Positions 1-9,154 of a stretch of 64,000 nucleotides of DNA are shown in pieces. Each line of letters begins with the position of its first letter. Position 1 is the stretch's first letter. A program made the translations under genes and the position numbers. The DNA lies in the NCBI GenBank assembly GCA_964518335.1, contig CAZFDT010000008.1, forward strand, positions 1 to 64,000, read 5' to 3'. The notes under the pieces are model-generated. The model saw only the letters and a list, made by a program, of their open reading frames with translations, was not told where the DNA came from and did no database searches. Origin of the DNA: CAZFDT01 sp964518335 (GTDB taxonomy: Bacteria > Planctomycetota > Phycisphaerae > Phycisphaerales > Phycisphaeraceae).

Positions 1-82
1 CATCATCACCACCTCACCGCCACGAAGGGAAGGTGGGATCGCAGGACGCTTACCAAGTTCCGGCAACGGCGACACCCGTATC

Positions 83-1153
83 TCACAAACTCCGCAGCAT
101 CTCCGCCCAGCGCTTGGCCCACATCTGAGCCGAGTAAGGTTGGGCCAGGGCCTGGCTTCGCCGGCCCATTTCGGGCAGTTGACTGTGGTTCTGGTGCATC
201 CACCGCATGGCGTCCGCCAAAGCCTGGGGGTCGTCGGTTGGCACAATCAAACCGTTGTAGTAGGGTCGTATCAGTTCCACAGATGAGCCGCACGCCGACG
301 AAGAAATCACCGGCAACCCGGCCGCACACGCCTCCGGTATCACCAACGGCCAGGGATCAAACCGGCTGGGCAACACAAATACGCCACTGTCCGTCATCAC
401 CGAACCCATCTGCTGGGGCTGTATGAAGCCCCGATCTTCGATCCCGGGTTGATCCTGGAGCAGAGTCACCAACGGTCCGCTCCCACACGTCGTCAGCGGC
501 CAGGGATTTGGTACTACGGACCGGTAGCGTCGGTACCCCTCGACCATAACATCAATGGCCTTGACATCCACGTACCGCCCCAGATAGAGGAACCGCCGAG
601 GCCAGCCCTCAGGCAACCCAAGCCTTGCAGGAAGCAGCGTGGCCATGGCGTCGTAGTCCACTCCGAGCAGCGCGCGATGAACAATCCTCTCAGGCGCGCC
701 GACCAGACGCCAGAACTGGTAGCCGCGCTCGCCCGGCGTCACGATCGCCGAAGCGCGGCGCATGAGTCCTCGGAGCCGAAACCGTGCCAGGTATTGCCGC
801 CATGATCGCGTGATAGGCGTATCTGCCGTGAGAACAATTTTGGCATGGGACAAGCCCGGGTCAAATGCCAGACGCATGTACGCAGGCAGGCGCCACCCAG
901 GAACAATCACAACATCGGGCTTCTGCTCAATGACGACGGAGCGAACCACCCCTGCGTCCTCCCGTTCCTGCGGCGAGAGCAGGCGACAAGCCAAGCCGCT
1001 CATCATGGCATTGTCAAAAGGGCTGTTGGCAAGCTTCCCGTCGGATTGGTACGCGACGACGAACAATTCTATGCCCGGCTGCCGCGCCAACTCCCGCCAA
1101 CACGCGGCCCAGTAACCGGCAAACAGTGCATGACAGATCACGACTCGCATCAT
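83..1153 (-). CDS. Glycosyltransferase, GT4/GT-B type
   Basis: Likely a retaining glycosyltransferase of the exopolysaccharide locus, acting in the cytoplasm on a lipid-linked chain. The protein has 356 residues. The N-terminal half is a Rossmann-like domain (VVICHALFAGYWAACWREL at the start). The C-terminal half has the GT4 donor-site pattern: a LYLGRY-type entry strand near residue 190, then SRFDPWPLVIPEACAAG around residues 263-280, where an E-x7-E-like spacing is seen. Two ATGs stand in tandem (1153 and 1150), and either could be used. On this strand TAACAT at 1163-1168 lies 9 bases before the first ATG, so the leader would be very short. The gene is divergent from the GT2 gene at 1274. 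Donor and acceptor sugars cannot be told from sequence. Confidence 0.85.
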   Translation of the reverse strand: MMRVVICHALFAGYWAACWRELARQPGIELFVVAYQSDGKLANSPFDNAMMSGLACRLLSPQEREDAGVVRSVVIEQKPDVVIVPGWRLPAYMRLAFDPGLSHAKIVLTADTPITRSWRQYLARFRLRGLMRRASAIVTPGERGYQFWRLVGAPERIVHRALLGVDYDAMATLLPARLGLPEGWPRRFLYLGRYVDVKAIDVMVEGYRRYRSVVPNPWPLTTCGSGPLVTLLQDQPGIEDRGFIQPQQMGSVMTDSGVFVLPSRFDPWPLVIPEACAAGLPVISSSACGSSVELIRPYYNGLIVPTDDPQALADAMRWMHQNHSQLPEMGRRSQALAQPYSAQMWAKRWAEMLRSL

Positions 1154-1273
1154 GGCTTCGCTATGTTAAGTATCCTGAAATCGGTCTGCCAGATCCCGCT
1201 CCGCAACGAGATGAAAGCTTGGTATCATCCACGCGTGAACCGTCCGAAGCGCTAACCCTCAACCGCCAATGCC

Positions 1274-2302
1274 ATGAGCCAACCAGACCTGTCGATCGTG
1301 GCGCCCTGTTACAACGAGGAGGCTGGCATCACAGAGCTTCATCGGCGTATCTCGGCGGTATGCGCCAACATTGGCAAAACATATGAGATTGTTTTGGTCA
1401 ACGATGGTTCGCGTGACGGCACATGGGAGCAATTGCGTGTCCTCGCCGGCAAGGATCCAAACATTGTTGCCGTCAACTTGTCACGCAACCATGGCCATCA
1501 GCTCGCACTGACAGCAGGGCTATCGGTCTGTCGCGGTCACCGTGTACTCATCATTGATGCCGACCTGCAAGACCCCCCCGAGCTGTTGCAGCAGATGCTC
1601 GACATGATGGATCAGGGCATCGACGTTGTCTATGGCCAAAGAAGGCAGCGCAGCGGTGAAACAATATTCAAGAAAACGACTGCGGCGGTGTTTTACCGGA
1701 TGATCCAGAAACTCACGGATGTGCCTATCCCCGCAGATACCGGTGACTTTCGACTCATCAGCCGCCGCGCGCTTAATGTTCTGCTGCAAATGCCCGAGCG
1801 TCACCGGTTCATACGAGGCATGGTCAGTTGGATTGGATTTCGCCAAGCGCCGATTATGTATGATCGTGACCCGCGATTCGCAGGCGATACCAAGTACCCG
1901 CTACGCAAGATGATCCGATTCGCTGTCGATGCGGTGACAAGCTTCTCCACCCGCCCCTTGGCGCTTGCCACGTGGGCGGGCTTGATCACGGCATGCCTGT
2001 CTGCACTCTTGCTCATTTACGTCATGGGAAGCTGGGTTTTTCTAGACACGCAACCGGGGTGGACAAGCGTGCTGACGACCGTGTCACTCCTAGGCGGCGT
2101 CCAGCTTCTGGTTCTGGGCATTATTGGCGAGTATCTTGGACGTATGTACGAGCAGATCAAGGGACGCCCTCTGTTTGTGATAGAGCAAATTGTCTGCTCT
2201 GGCAAGGCCGCTGGGTCGTCAGTGCCGCCTGACGCATATCGGATGCCATCAATCACAGCTGTTCCTGGAAGGTGGTCAGGTGAATCAAGCCAAACCCAGT
2301 AA
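1274..2302 (+). CDS. Polyprenyl-phosphate glycosyltransferase, GT2 (GtrB/DPM1-like)
   Basis: Probably transfers a sugar from a nucleotide donor to undecaprenyl phosphate at the inner face of the membrane. It has 342 residues. The GT-A domain opens with SIVAPCYNEEAGI and carries NDGSRDGT near residue 40 and DADLQDPPELL near residue 95, the usual GtrB/DPM1 nucleotide-sugar and metal motifs. Two C-terminal membrane helices follow at about residues 235-300, with the family-typical IIGEYLGRMYEQIKGRP after the second. It overlaps the next gene by 23 bases, which suggests one transcription unit with the methyltransferase and the membrane protein. A -10-like TATCAT at 1223-1228 would give a leader of about 40 bases. 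Confidence 0.9.
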   Translation: MSQPDLSIVAPCYNEEAGITELHRRISAVCANIGKTYEIVLVNDGSRDGTWEQLRVLAGKDPNIVAVNLSRNHGHQLALTAGLSVCRGHRVLIIDADLQDPPELLQQMLDMMDQGIDVVYGQRRQRSGETIFKKTTAAVFYRMIQKLTDVPIPADTGDFRLISRRALNVLLQMPERHRFIRGMVSWIGFRQAPIMYDRDPRFAGDTKYPLRKMIRFAVDAVTSFSTRPLALATWAGLITACLSALLLIYVMGSWVFLDTQPGWTSVLTTVSLLGGVQLLVLGIIGEYLGRMYEQIKGRPLFVIEQIVCSGKAAGSSVPPDAYRMPSITAVPGRWSGESSQTQ

Positions 2303-3119
2303 GGCCGCAGACGATCGCGAGCTAAAACAACGTGAAGAGTTGTTTCACGATGGCTGGGCCATCAGCGTGGACCCAGCCGATGTCCTCGTCGATGAGTCTT
2401 GGAATGCGACCACCTGCCCGGAGCATCGCTGGATCCGCGATCAACTCGGTGATTTACGGGGCAAGCGTGTACTTGACCTTGGGTGCGGTTGCGGGGAAGC
2501 CGCAGTCTGGTTCGCCAAGCAAGGCGCGGACGTCGTCGCCAGTGACCTTAGTCATGAGTTCCTTTATCTCGTTCAGCGCGTTGCGCGGCGGCACGGCGTT
2601 GCGCTGGAGACACATGCCGCCGATGCGGATCGATTTGATCTTCCGCCGGAATCCTTTGACGTTGTGTACGCAGGAAACATGCTCCACCACGTCGACACCG
2701 CAGCCACACTCGACCACATACAACGTGTCTTGAAGCCCGGTGGCCGGATCGTGAGTTGGGATCCCCTTCAGCATAATCCGATCATCAACATCTACCGGCG
2801 AATGGCCCAGGGAGTTCGGACGGCCGATGAGCACCCTCTCCACATGCGTGATATCGCGCTGTTTCGACAGAGATTCATTGACGTTAAATACGAGTGCTTT
2901 TGGTTCACAACATTGTGGATATTTCTTCGTTTTTATCTCATTGAGCGAGTGCATCCCTCGCAAGACCGTTATTGGAAGCGAATCATTCGTGAGCATGAGC
3001 GCTTGGAGCCGATCTATAGACGGCTTGATCGCCTAGATCGCATGATCCTTAAGACCATTCCTTTTTTGCGGCGCTATTGCTGGAATGTGGCGGTTTGTGG
3101 AACAAAACCCCCCGTATGA
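2280..3119 (+). CDS. Class I SAM-dependent methyltransferase
   Basis: Methyltransferase of the polysaccharide locus, 279 residues from the chosen GTG at 2280. That start is preceded by GGAAGGTGG; an upstream ATG at 2190 would overlap the GT2 gene by more than 100 bases. Motif I is VLDLGCGCGEAAVWF at about residue 63, the acidic residue ending strand 2 is in VVASDLS, and a motif II/III-like FDVVYAGNMLHHVD follows. The C-terminal third is rich in basic and aromatic residues. The stop overlaps the next start as ATGA, so translation is probably coupled. The substrate may be a sugar or a lipid carrier; the sequence does not decide. Confidence 0.85.
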   Translation: MNQAKPSKAADDRELKQREELFHDGWAISVDPADVLVDESWNATTCPEHRWIRDQLGDLRGKRVLDLGCGCGEAAVWFAKQGADVVASDLSHEFLYLVQRVARRHGVALETHAADADRFDLPPESFDVVYAGNMLHHVDTAATLDHIQRVLKPGGRIVSWDPLQHNPIINIYRRMAQGVRTADEHPLHMRDIALFRQRFIDVKYECFWFTTLWIFLRFYLIERVHPSQDRYWKRIIREHERLEPIYRRLDRLDRMILKTIPFLRRYCWNVAVCGTKPPV

Positions 3120-4729
3120 AACGCCTGAGGGGTGAGGTTCACAGTGTCCCGATAAGCTTCATCATGCGTAAACCTGATACGATTGCACAAGAAAGATCGT
3201 CGCGCACATCCATCCGCTTTGCGATGGGATGTGTGGCGTTCTCGTTCGCCTTGCTCTGCGTCATGTACGCACGCGCATTCAGTATTCAGCCTGCTGCCGA
3301 TGATCTGGGGCCGCCTTTGACTGAGATTCATCGCGGTACGGTGGATGGGCCCATGGCATTGATCGCATCCAGCCCTCAAGTCCAGCGTTACCGACCTGTT
3401 CAGTCGCTGCTGATGTGGGCGTTTGGAAGCATTGATCGCGATTGGCCGTGGCCGTGGATCAGAGTGCTGGGGCTGCTCTGTTACATCCCGTATCTCCTGT
3501 CGGCGCTGCTGTGGGCATACTCAACACAATTGTCTCGGTCAGGATGCCTCGCAGTGGCCGTAGTCATGGTGGTTCACCCCGGCCTATCAGGACCACTGGC
3601 CAGTATTGATGGCTTTGCCAGCCAATTGAGCATGGGCATTGTCTGGTTAGGCCTATGGCTCGCGTTTGCACTTGGCCAGCGGTTGATCGTGGCGACACTG
3701 GTGTGCGGCGTGACCATGGCGATGGCAATCGTCACTAAAGAATATTCTGTGGGCATGATTCCCTTAGTGATCCTCATGGCGCTATGCCTGCGACATGACC
3801 GCCGCGTTCTGGGAGCCTTGGTCATGGCCGCAGCTGCAAGTCTCATGGTGGGGGGGTTCATGCTCGCGAGGTTATGGGTCGCGCCACCCGAAGATACCGG
3901 CGTGGCGGCCTTTTTCTCATATAGTCCCGTTGCTTGGTTGCAGCAGGAAGCCATGTTGCTGGTCGCTGCGCTCTTCGTAGGAAACACCGTGTGGGTGTTC
4001 GTGAATGCCGGCGCCATGGCCTTTGCGGTTCTGTTTTCGGGGATCGCTGCATTTGTCCTCTGGTTGGCTGCTGGAATATATCTTAACCTTCGTGTGCATG
4101 GCCTAAGATCGGGATCGGATCGCAACGAGACCCCGCGTGAGCGCACATTACAGCCACATCGTTGGATGATCTTCTATGCATTGACTCTTCTTGCGGGCGG
4201 ACTGCCGGGATGCCTCGTCTGGAAAGTCTCCGAGATGTATGCGATAGGGATGATTCTTCCCGTGGCGCTCTTATCCGGCCTAGCGATTGACGGCTGGTGC
4301 AAGACTCGTGGCAAGACTCGGCTGCTGGGGTTGCTCGCGGGCGGTGCGACGATTGTCGTCAGCCTGTTAAGTACGCTTCAGAAGATCGAAGGTGTTCGAA
4401 GTGTTGGAGAACGAGCTGCTCACCAACTCCGACAAGTGGTTGGTCTGTTGCCAACCGGAATTCACGATGTGGATATTGCACTTGTCTATCGTCACGAGGA
4501 GTTGCCGGCGAGACGTAAATACTCCGTCTTTCATCTGGGTGATGATCACCTGCTGACCACGTTGACGCTGGATTGGCCACGATACGGACAGAATCTCAAA
4601 GTACGACCCGTGTACTTCTCATCGAGCAAACCGCCCGATCTTGCTGGATATGTGTACGCATTGCTTTGGCGTGCTGACACTGAAACGTTTGAGAGATTGG
4701 ATGTTGCAGACGTACCTGTGACCGAATAG
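3116..4729 (+). CDS. Polytopic membrane protein, GT-C-like
   Basis: Integral membrane protein of 537 residues with roughly ten hydrophobic segments. Start 3116 was chosen because its ATG overlaps the methyltransferase stop (ATGA); an in-frame ATG at 3164 is the alternative. After the first membrane helix comes an acidic loop (PAADDLGPPL), the position where GT-C glycosyltransferases using polyprenyl-phosphate sugars carry their catalytic acidic pair. The last ~120 residues are soluble. The preceding GtrB-like enzyme would supply the lipid-linked sugar, so a GT-C role is a reasonable inference, but no family was recognised with certainty. Confidence 0.7.
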   Translation: MKRLRGEVHSVPISFIMRKPDTIAQERSSRTSIRFAMGCVAFSFALLCVMYARAFSIQPAADDLGPPLTEIHRGTVDGPMALIASSPQVQRYRPVQSLLMWAFGSIDRDWPWPWIRVLGLLCYIPYLLSALLWAYSTQLSRSGCLAVAVVMVVHPGLSGPLASIDGFASQLSMGIVWLGLWLAFALGQRLIVATLVCGVTMAMAIVTKEYSVGMIPLVILMALCLRHDRRVLGALVMAAAASLMVGGFMLARLWVAPPEDTGVAAFFSYSPVAWLQQEAMLLVAALFVGNTVWVFVNAGAMAFAVLFSGIAAFVLWLAAGIYLNLRVHGLRSGSDRNETPRERTLQPHRWMIFYALTLLAGGLPGCLVWKVSEMYAIGMILPVALLSGLAIDGWCKTRGKTRLLGLLAGGATIVVSLLSTLQKIEGVRSVGERAAHQLRQVVGLLPTGIHDVDIALVYRHEELPARRKYSVFHLGDDHLLTTLTLDWPRYGQNLKVRPVYFSSSKPPDLAGYVYALLWRADTETFERLDVADVPVTE

Positions 4730-4763
4730 ATCGACATCGCTGCTGACTGTTCGAGATCCACTC

Positions 4764-5954
4764 GTGTCTACCGTGCTTGATATGAGAGTTCTGCATGTCA
4801 TCAATGATTTGGACCCGAAGGCGGGCGGCCCGCCGGTCGTCGCTGTCTCGCTCGCGGCCGCACAAACAGCCGCGGGCGCACACGCGGCCATTGCTGTCAG
4901 CGAAGGCACGGGCCATTCGGATCGGCTCGCGGACTTCCCATATGTACCCGGGCTAGGGCGTGTCGCGGTGCATCAAGTGGAAGCACCTCGCCTCTTCTCG
5001 TTGTTGGTTGGTGCGGGCAATCTACCGCTTCTTACCGGTTGTATTGAGCGTTCCGATGTGGTTCACCTGCACGGTGTATGGGAGCCAGTGCTTGTGGCTG
5101 CCGCGCGTGCATGTCAACGGTTGCACAAGCCATATGTGGTGCTCCTCAATGGCATGCTCGAGCCATGGCCCCTGTCGCAAAAGCGAGTGAAGAAGCAACT
5201 AGCACTGCGTCTGGTCTATCGCGACATCCTGAATCGCGCAGGAGCTCTACACGTCCTTAATGAAGATGAACGTAGATACACGCAGCAGCTGGGGTTGAAA
5301 AGCGATCTCCGGGTTATTCCCAACGGCATTTTCGACGAGCAGATCAAGCGACTCCCGGCGCCAGGCGGATTCCGAGCCAAGCACAAAGAGATAGGCGAAC
5401 GTCCTTTTGTGCTGTTTGTGGGGCGGCTCCACGTCGTCAAGGGGCTTGACATTCTGGCCGAAGCCTTCTCACTTGTGGCAGAGCACAATCCAGATGCCAT
5501 GCTTGTGGTGGTGGGCCCAGATGGTGGTGCCGAAGGCGATTTCGCAACTCGCATCAGCGATCTGCGAATACGTGATCGAGTTCTGATGACTGGGCCGATC
5601 TATGGTGACGCCAAGTACGAGGCGCTTGTCGACGCGACCTGCTTTTGTCTGCCCAGTCGGCAGGAAGCCTTCAGCGTGGCCATTCTCGAGGCACTGTCCT
5701 GCGGGAAACCAGTTGTCATCAGCGATCAGTGCCACTTCCCAGAGGTCGGTGACGCGGGTGCGGGATTCATCTGCCCACCTGTGGCTCAGGACATCGCCAC
5801 GCATCTGCAGCGACTTCTGACCGATGACGCGATGTGTGGGCGTATGGGCCTAGCGGCGCAGGAGCTTGTTCAGCAGCGATTCACGTGGTCGCGAGTTGCC
5901 CAGATGACCCTCGACCTGTACAAATCGCTGCATCAGGTCAGGAAAGCGCAATGA
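4764..5954 (+). CDS. Glycosyltransferase, GT4
   Basis: GT-B fold glycosyltransferase of 396 residues. The N-terminal domain begins MRVLHVINDLDPKAGGPP, a GT4 acceptor-domain start with a glycine-rich loop. The donor domain starts near residue 213 with FVLFVGRLHVVKG and contains EAFSVAILEALSCGKPVV, the E-x7-E nucleotide-sugar motif, near residue 305. The annotated GTG at 4764 lacks a clear ribosome site; the ATG at 4782 (MRVLHV) fits the family start better and may be the true one. It lies 34 bases after the membrane protein and is probably co-transcribed with it. Confidence 0.87.
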   Translation: MSTVLDMRVLHVINDLDPKAGGPPVVAVSLAAAQTAAGAHAAIAVSEGTGHSDRLADFPYVPGLGRVAVHQVEAPRLFSLLVGAGNLPLLTGCIERSDVVHLHGVWEPVLVAAARACQRLHKPYVVLLNGMLEPWPLSQKRVKKQLALRLVYRDILNRAGALHVLNEDERRYTQQLGLKSDLRVIPNGIFDEQIKRLPAPGGFRAKHKEIGERPFVLFVGRLHVVKGLDILAEAFSLVAEHNPDAMLVVVGPDGGAEGDFATRISDLRIRDRVLMTGPIYGDAKYEALVDATCFCLPSRQEAFSVAILEALSCGKPVVISDQCHFPEVGDAGAGFICPPVAQDIATHLQRLLTDDAMCGRMGLAAQELVQQRFTWSRVAQMTLDLYKSLHQVRKAQ

Positions 5955-6091
5955 CGCAACACAGGTCCGCGGCCAGGAGAATGTGTTTTCGCGAGCCGTG
6001 GGACTATACTTACTCCAGCTTATTCATGCCCTTGATCAACACGTGCCGCGCACCGGCAAGTTGGCCGACCAGGATCTCGCTGTGAGTCAGC

Positions 6092-7663
6092 ATGGCATAT
6101 ACAACCGCCCAATTCGTGCAGTCGGGTGCCATGGCAGATAAGTCAGGTACGGATAGTCGCGCCGATCGAGGCTATGGACTGCCGATCCTGTTGATTCTCC
6201 CCATGGCCCTCTTCTCGCTGGCCTGGCTGGGGGGGGGCGTGCATTCGTTGACAGACATGGGCTTCCTTTCGTTCACGGCCATCTTCTCCGCCGCCCTGTT
6301 GTGGGAACTGTATCGATTCCCCCAGCGCTTCGGCGCCGGTGCCATTACGTTGCTTGGCGGCACGCTTATCTGGATTTGCCATGACTACCTGACGTATTGG
6401 TTCACTTCCTTGGACTTCGCCATGACGCGTCGCTTCTTCGCCGATGTGGACGCATCCACGCTGGCGAAGGCTGCATTCTTCAACGGCCTGTTTTTCTGGA
6501 TGGCCACGGTTGGCATGCTTCTGCCGACAGGTCGCACCACTCGCATCACGAACCTGATCCAGGAGCCGAATTATCGCGGGTTCTACTTTGTGCTGATCCT
6601 CGTATGCTTTTTCATCGGCTTGTTCCCATATGCCGCCTTTACCGCACAGCCTTTCCATGAAGCGATCTATGACTCCATTGTCGGAGGAAGGGCATCGCGG
6701 GCCAAATGGACGCTCGGACGCAGCGGCAGCTTCAATTACAACTGGGGAGCGTACGTTTCTGTTCTTTTCTACTTTGCTTCGATTGGCGCCATCCTGGCGG
6801 TGATTTATGCCGTTATTTCCACGCGGAATCTGATTGAAAAGACCCTTTGTTGGGGAATCTGGGGCTTTCAGGTGGCTCTGGCGTTTGGCACGGGTACTCG
6901 TGGACACGTCGTTCAGTTGATGCTTCCGGCCATTGCGGCCCTGTTCATCAAATACCAGTCCAAGGCAGCCGTGCTTTTTCAGAAGGTGAGCTTGCGCGCC
7001 TATATGGCCACGGGAGCAGTCGCTTTCATTCTGGTGCTGGTCGTTCAAACCCAGGCCTTCTTCCGTGATAGAGGCTTTGAGGGTGCTGATTTCACCGTGG
7101 CTATCGGCAAACCATTGCGCGATAACTTTATGTTCTCCACAGGAATACCCATCTTCGGCTTGATTCCTGATCCGGTTCCGTTCTTTCACAATCGCTTCCC
7201 GGGCGAGGGCGCTGTCCGCGCTTTGCCCGAAACTCTGTTTCGTTTCGCGGTCCACCCCATACCCCGCGCGCTGTGGCATAGCAAGCCATACTTCGAGGGC
7301 CACGTCTGGATTACTGAGTTGGTGATGGGCAAGGGCGCCATCCAACGTGGCGGCAGTATTGCACCCGGCATCGCTGGCGAATGGTACATGAGTTATGGGT
7401 TGCTTGGTGTCATTCAGGGGGGCCTGCTCTTTGGTTGGCTATGCCGATGGTGCGAGCGCCTGCTGCAGGATGCGCGTGGACGGTTGATGCAGATCCTGCT
7501 CTCGCTTGGTCTGCTGGTCTGGTTATTCCGGTGTTTTCGCACATTTCATCCCTCGCTGCTTTGGCCGATCATCATTGGCACTGTGTTCATTGCGATTCTC
7601 ATCGCCATACTGAATCGAATGTCCAATACACGTGCGTCTGTCGCGCCCGCCAGAACATCGTGA
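6092..7663 (+). CDS. O-antigen polymerase-like membrane protein (Wzy-type)
   Basis: Polytopic membrane protein of 523 residues with about 12 hydrophobic segments and a long periplasmic loop near residues 320-440 rich in His, Arg and Pro. This is the topology of Wzy/oligosaccharide repeat-unit polymerases, which join lipid-linked repeat units at the outer face of the inner membrane. RFAVHPIPRALWHSKP in the loop resembles the W/P-rich stretch seen in such proteins. An internal ATG at 6131 (MADKSGTD) is an equally good start. No Wzx flippase is in the window. Wzy proteins are poorly conserved, so the call rests on topology and on its position between glycosyltransferases. Confidence 0.7.
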   Translation: MAYTTAQFVQSGAMADKSGTDSRADRGYGLPILLILPMALFSLAWLGGGVHSLTDMGFLSFTAIFSAALLWELYRFPQRFGAGAITLLGGTLIWICHDYLTYWFTSLDFAMTRRFFADVDASTLAKAAFFNGLFFWMATVGMLLPTGRTTRITNLIQEPNYRGFYFVLILVCFFIGLFPYAAFTAQPFHEAIYDSIVGGRASRAKWTLGRSGSFNYNWGAYVSVLFYFASIGAILAVIYAVISTRNLIEKTLCWGIWGFQVALAFGTGTRGHVVQLMLPAIAALFIKYQSKAAVLFQKVSLRAYMATGAVAFILVLVVQTQAFFRDRGFEGADFTVAIGKPLRDNFMFSTGIPIFGLIPDPVPFFHNRFPGEGAVRALPETLFRFAVHPIPRALWHSKPYFEGHVWITELVMGKGAIQRGGSIAPGIAGEWYMSYGLLGVIQGGLLFGWLCRWCERLLQDARGRLMQILLSLGLLVWLFRCFRTFHPSLLWPIIIGTVFIAILIAILNRMSNTRASVAPARTS

Positions 7664-7716
7664 TCTGCGCGGCTGCCGTCGCATGTACGTAACCTCGGGC
7701 TACTGCCGCACTTTTC

Positions 7717-9147
7717 ATGATGCCTAGGACGCGACAATTTCATTCTCGATCGTCTCCGTGGATAGCCGCCGCGGCAGCCTACAGCCTGACGCTATTCGCG
7801 TGCGCCGTCTCCTTCTCCGCGCCTGATACTGCAGAGTTGTTATCGCCGTGGAAAGGCGTGCAGGGCGTCTTTCCAGATCGAGTCGAGACCGGTGGAACCG
7901 TGCTGGTTTGGGGAGTTGATCTCGCCAAGTTAACAATCGTCAATGAGGCTGGAGAAGCAGTCAACTGGCCGCGAGCGGATCTGGTGGACCGTGTCTATGA
8001 CGTGGAGCGGTGGGCGATCCGTGGATTTATGGTGCCAGAAGAAGCCGGGACCTACCTGCTGTCAATTCCAGATTCCCATCACACGAGGAACGTTTCGGTC
8101 ATTCCCAGGCAGATTCGCGGTCCCGAACTGGTCATACCCGCGGGCTATCACCGGTGGAATGCTCCCAAAGATCTGGCTGAAGGCACAACACTATTGGCTT
8201 ACGGTGCTGTCATAGATGGCCAAGGGGGTTCACTGTTCAAGTTGGCTCCCAATTGTCGAATACTCGGTGGAACTTATCAGAACTTCACGACCTTTGTTGC
8301 TTCGGGTAACGGGGACGGCCTAGTGATTGCAGACGCTCACATCAGAGGGGGGCGCAGTGGCGCTGGCTGGTCACACAATCGCCTCACGATCCGCGACTCG
8401 ATACTTGAACGGTGGTTTCTGCACCTGGACGTCACCGATGGCGCCCTGCTGCAACGCAATCGATTCATCGGATTGACCAAAGAAGGCCATGCATTTCGCT
8501 GCGTACAGGCCAAGCACTTGGTAATGATTGACAACGTATTCGACGGCACCGATCGCGGCATCGTGTTTCAGCCGCAGCGAGGCGCCGTGGAGAATTCATT
8601 TTTTTATCGCAACACATTCCGCAATATTGACTACGTCCACGGTGGCAACGAGGTGTTTCTTGTCGAATTAGGACCACATCCCTTCCGGTGGAACATGAAC
8701 TTTCATCAACGTGTGTACAACTGTGGCGCCGCTGCGGTTCTGATGTGGGGCTGTTCTGCCTCCGACAACCTTTGGTATGACCTCAAGAGCGTGGACTCTG
8801 GCGGTATCGTTCTCATGGATGTCGCCGATCATCCACAGGGCCGGGAATCAGAGCAGGTCCGCAATCTCTTCATTCGCTCGGAGCTGCAAGGGGGAAGGGT
8901 GAGATTCGGCCAGAGGGCGCGCCACAACGTTGTTGCCGAGACTGGCGTCATCAGCCCCACGGCTACGCGTTCCCACTCCCAAGTGTACAGGCCAGATTGG
9001 TACAAAGCCGGGGTGATCTTCGATGCAAGCATTCCCGGCAATCGCATTATTAGGTGCTCGATTTATAACCGCAATGGCTTTGTAGTGGGCAGAAATGTCG
9101 TACTCGAAGATATCAGCATTGAGCCCAACGATCCGCGACGCCAGTAA
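7717..9147 (+). CDS. Secreted right-handed beta-helix protein, lyase-like
   Basis: Exported protein of 476 residues. A signal peptide covers about residues 14-32 (PWIAAAAAYSLTLFACAVSF). Residues 40-130 look like an Ig-like beta domain (GGTVLVWGVDLAKL), followed by many short asparagine- and glycine-rich repeats of the parallel beta-helix kind (DGTDRGIVFQ, YRNTFRNIDYVHGGNEVFL). This architecture resembles PL6-type polysaccharide lyases and other beta-helix depolymerases or epimerases. No catalytic set could be assigned. In this locus it may trim or modify the exported polymer. Confidence 0.7.
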   Translation: MMPRTRQFHSRSSPWIAAAAAYSLTLFACAVSFSAPDTAELLSPWKGVQGVFPDRVETGGTVLVWGVDLAKLTIVNEAGEAVNWPRADLVDRVYDVERWAIRGFMVPEEAGTYLLSIPDSHHTRNVSVIPRQIRGPELVIPAGYHRWNAPKDLAEGTTLLAYGAVIDGQGGSLFKLAPNCRILGGTYQNFTTFVASGNGDGLVIADAHIRGGRSGAGWSHNRLTIRDSILERWFLHLDVTDGALLQRNRFIGLTKEGHAFRCVQAKHLVMIDNVFDGTDRGIVFQPQRGAVENSFFYRNTFRNIDYVHGGNEVFLVELGPHPFRWNMNFHQRVYNCGAAAVLMWGCSASDNLWYDLKSVDSGGIVLMDVADHPQGRESEQVRNLFIRSELQGGRVRFGQRARHNVVAETGVISPTATRSHSQVYRPDWYKAGVIFDASIPGNRIIRCSIYNRNGFVVGRNVVLEDISIEPNDPRRQ

Positions 9148-9154
9148 ATTCGCG

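Noticed and set aside
5951..6085. Possible 44-residue ORF overlapping the GT4 stop (ATGA)
   Set aside because: No ribosome site, no domain or membrane signal, and Arg/Cys-rich composition like non-coding frames.
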